Assembly: GCA_011041825.1 (NCBI GenBank)
Contig: DRAO01000500.1
Span: forward strand, 1-7,138
Direction of reading: 5' to 3'
DNA: 7,138 bases
Source of the DNA: Chloroflexota bacterium
GTDB taxonomy: Bacteria > Chloroflexota > Anaerolineae > SpSt-600
Part shown: piece by piece, positions 5,820 through 7,138 of the stretch
Layout: every line of letters starts with the position of its first letter
Position numbering within the stretch: position 1 is the first letter of the stretch
Made by a program: the position numbers and the translations under genes
Notes under the pieces: generated by a model
Told to the model about the DNA's origin: nothing
What the model saw: only the letters and a program-made list of their open reading frames with translations
The model's database searches: none

Positions 5820-6947
5820 TTACTCCCAATCTGGCACGTAGCTTGTCTCACAGCGGCTCTTGTCTTCAAAGCGTTCCAAGGCCAGCTCTATAAGCCTATC
5901 AAGGAGCTCGGGATAAGGGATGCCGCTGGCTTCCCACATTTTGGGATACATACTGGTGGCCGTGAAGCCAGGGATGGTGTTAAGTTCATTTACGTAAACT
6001 TGCCCGGTGTCCCTGTCAAGGAAGAAGTCCACCCGGGCCATTCCAGCGCAATCCACGGCCAGGAAAGCCTTGATGGCCAATTCCTGGATGTGCTGGGCCA
6101 ACTCGGGAGGGATGGGAGCCGGAATGATGAGGTCGCTTTCGCCCGGGATGTACTTGGCCTTGTAATCGTAAAACTCCCGATGAGGCACCACCTCGCCGGG
6201 AACGGAAGCGATGGGGTCGTCGTTGCCCAGCACGCTGCATTCTATCTCCCTGGCGTTTATGGCTACCTCGGCCAGCATCTTGCGGTCATAGCGGGCAGCC
6301 AGCTTCAGCGCCTCGTCCAGCTCCTGCCTGTTGCGGGCTTTGGAGACTCCTACGCTGGAACCCAGGTTCGCAGGCTTCACAAAGCACGGATAGCCCAGTG
6401 TGCTCTCAATCTCATCCATTATGGCTTCGGGGTTCTGCTCCCAATGCTTGCGCCTTATCACCACGTGCTTGACCACCGGCAGGCCGTGAGCCTTGAAGAC
6501 TGCTTTCATCGTTGGCTTGTCCATCCCCACTGCCGAAGCCAACACCCCAGCTCCCACATAAGGAATCCCGGCCAGCTCCAGCAACCCTTGAACAGTGCCG
6601 TCTTCTCCATAAGGGCCGTGCAGGACGGGGAAAACCACATCCAACTCGTGGAGCCGGATAGCCCTTATGGCCGTTGCCTGGTCGGTGATGTCCAGGCGCA
6701 TCAATGCTTTGTGGGTGGGGTCGCCCAGCAGGGCAACGGGAGCACTGGCCTCGGGAATGCCCGCTTGCAACGCCTTCATCGGGTCGCCGGAAGCAATCCA
6801 CTTCCCCTCTTTGGTGATGCCGATGGGGATGACTTCGTATTTCTCCTTATCGAGGGCGGCGATGACCGATTGGGCAGAGGCCAGAGAGACCTCATGCTCA
6901 CCACTTCTACCCCCGAAGATAACGCCCACACGAAGTTTGCGCTTCAC
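5820..6947 (-). CDS. ddl: D-alanine--D-alanine ligase
   Basis: Ddl is a cytosolic ATP-grasp enzyme that joins two D-Ala residues for addition to UDP-MurNAc-tripeptide. The protein has 375 residues, the longer (DdlA-like) type, with extra sequence around 45-95. Seen in order: [10 protein letters not shown] (12-21, Glu19 matching E. coli DdlB Glu15), HGPYGEDG (110-117), [13 protein letters not shown] (191-203), the omega-loop YDYKAKY (260-266), and [10 protein letters not shown] (320-329) with Ser332 in the following loop. Tyr266 matches DdlB Tyr216. D-Ala-D-lactate ligases of the Leuconostoc type carry Phe there, so D-Ala-D-Ala specificity is expected. The GTG start (6945-6947) has GGAGG (6954-6958) 6 bases upstream. 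The first 41 bases overlap the end of murB in another frame, and the stop is 2 bases before ftsQ. Confidence 0.97.
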   Translation of the reverse strand: MKRKLRVGVIFGGRSGEHEVSLASAQSVIAALDKEKYEVIPIGITKEGKWIASGDPMKALQAGIPEASAPVALLGDPTHKALMRLDITDQATAIRAIRLHELDVVFPVLHGPYGEDGTVQGLLELAGIPYVGAGVLASAVGMDKPTMKAVFKAHGLPVVKHVVIRRKHWEQNPEAIMDEIESTLGYPCFVKPANLGSSVGVSKARNRQELDEALKLAARYDRKMLAEVAINAREIECSVLGNDDPIASVPGEVVPHREFYDYKAKYIPGESDLIIPAPIPPELAQHIQELAIKAFLAVDCAGMARVDFFLDRDTGQVYVNELNTIPGFTATSMYPKMWEASGIPYPELLDRLIELALERFEDKSRCETSYVPDWE

Positions 6948-7138
6948 AAGACACCTCCCCCTTGAATCCTATTAATTCGATTTCCAAGTTCAAATTTACC
7001 CCATAGCGCTTGTAAACCCTCTCCTGAGCAATGCGGATGAGCTCCAGCACATCCCTTGCGGTGGCCTTACCCAGGTTAACGATGAAATTGGCGTGCTTAG
7101 GTGAAAACTGCGCATCCCCTATCCGGAAGCCCTTAAGC
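6907..7138 (-). CDS. murB: UDP-N-acetylenolpyruvoylglucosamine reductase MurB, C-terminal part
   Basis: MurB is the cytosolic FAD enzyme that reduces UDP-GlcNAc-enolpyruvate to UDP-MurNAc with NADPH. Only its last 76 residues are here; the gene enters from the right edge. The fragment starts in the MurB C-terminal domain: [19 protein letters not shown], then an [20 protein letters not shown] helix, then LNLEIELIG (49-57). The second Glu of LEIE (fragment residue 54) matches E. coli Glu325, which is implicated in catalysis. MurB proteins often end soon after this motif. Here the frame runs on for 19 residues to TAG 6907-6909, so 41 bases overlap ddl in a different frame. The extra tail includes the bases that serve as the ddl ribosome site. 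Its family assignment is clear despite truncation. Confidence 0.93.
   Translation of the reverse strand, partial: LKGFRIGDAQFSPKHANFIVNLGKATARDVLELIRIAQERVYKRYGVNLNLEIELIGFKGEVSCEAQTSCGRYLRG
6954..6958 (-). promoter_or_regulatory. ddl ribosome binding site inside murB
   Basis: The minus strand reads GGGGAGGTG with GGAGG 6 bases before the ddl GTG at 6947. It lies within the murB frame, encoding part of the FKGEVS tail. This supports the GTG start and the overlap, and suggests ddl translation is coupled to murB. Confidence 0.8.

Noticed and set aside
6000..6965. A 321-codon plus-strand open frame across ddl.
   Set aside because: It is antisense to a fully conserved Ddl. The peptide shows no fold and there is no ribosome site that stands out.
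1..7138. A novel defence, mobile or biosynthetic system.
   Set aside because: All of the minus-strand genes are standard peptidoglycan and division genes with intact motifs, and the plus-strand pair belongs to common families. I found no integrase, transposase, toxin, nuclease, CRISPR repeat or tRNA.

Overview
The window holds the 3' part of a bacterial division and cell wall (dcw) cluster on the minus strand. It converges on a short, apparently unrelated plus-strand pair of genes. Composition is moderately GC-rich by eye. Translation starts are a mix of ATG and GTG behind good GGAGG-type ribosome binding sites. The gene order murB-ddl-ftsQ-ftsA-ftsZ, the style of the FtsA and FtsZ sequences, and a very short FtsZ tail ending in an IPAFLRR-type peptide fit a Chloroflexota-like bacterium best. 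That assignment is inference from gene order and protein style and was not checked by any search.

Plus strand, 1-2505. First comes the 3' end of a gene I cannot identify (1-170). A DUF58-family membrane-anchored protein follows (234-1493), then an NAD(P)-dependent epimerase/dehydratase of the extended SDR superfamily (1522-2505). A strong hairpin with no T-tract (2510-2551) separates this pair from the convergent ftsZ gene and probably ends transcription from both sides.

Minus strand, 7138 down to 2548, in transcription order: murB (3' end only), ddl, ftsQ, ftsA, ftsZ. MurB and Ddl make UDP-MurNAc and the D-Ala-D-Ala dipeptide for peptidoglycan precursors. FtsQ, FtsA and FtsZ build the division ring: FtsZ polymerises, FtsA ties it to the membrane, and FtsQ links it to the periplasmic septal machinery. 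murB overlaps ddl by 41 bases, and ddl and ftsQ are 2 bases apart. By contrast, ftsQ-ftsA and ftsA-ftsZ are separated by about 80 and 100 bases, and both gaps hold structure. The first gap has a small C/G-rich repeat-like element with a CCTTAAGG core between 8-base direct repeats. The second has a good candidate sigma-70-type promoter for ftsZ, a 9-base dyad over its predicted start point, and a second small hairpin ahead of the ftsZ ribosome binding site.

I see no mobile element genes, CRISPR, tRNA, rRNA, defence genes or novel multi-gene system. The points most worth a second look are the regulatory architecture in front of ftsZ, the repeat in front of ftsA, the murB/ddl overlap, and the unidentified gene at the left edge.
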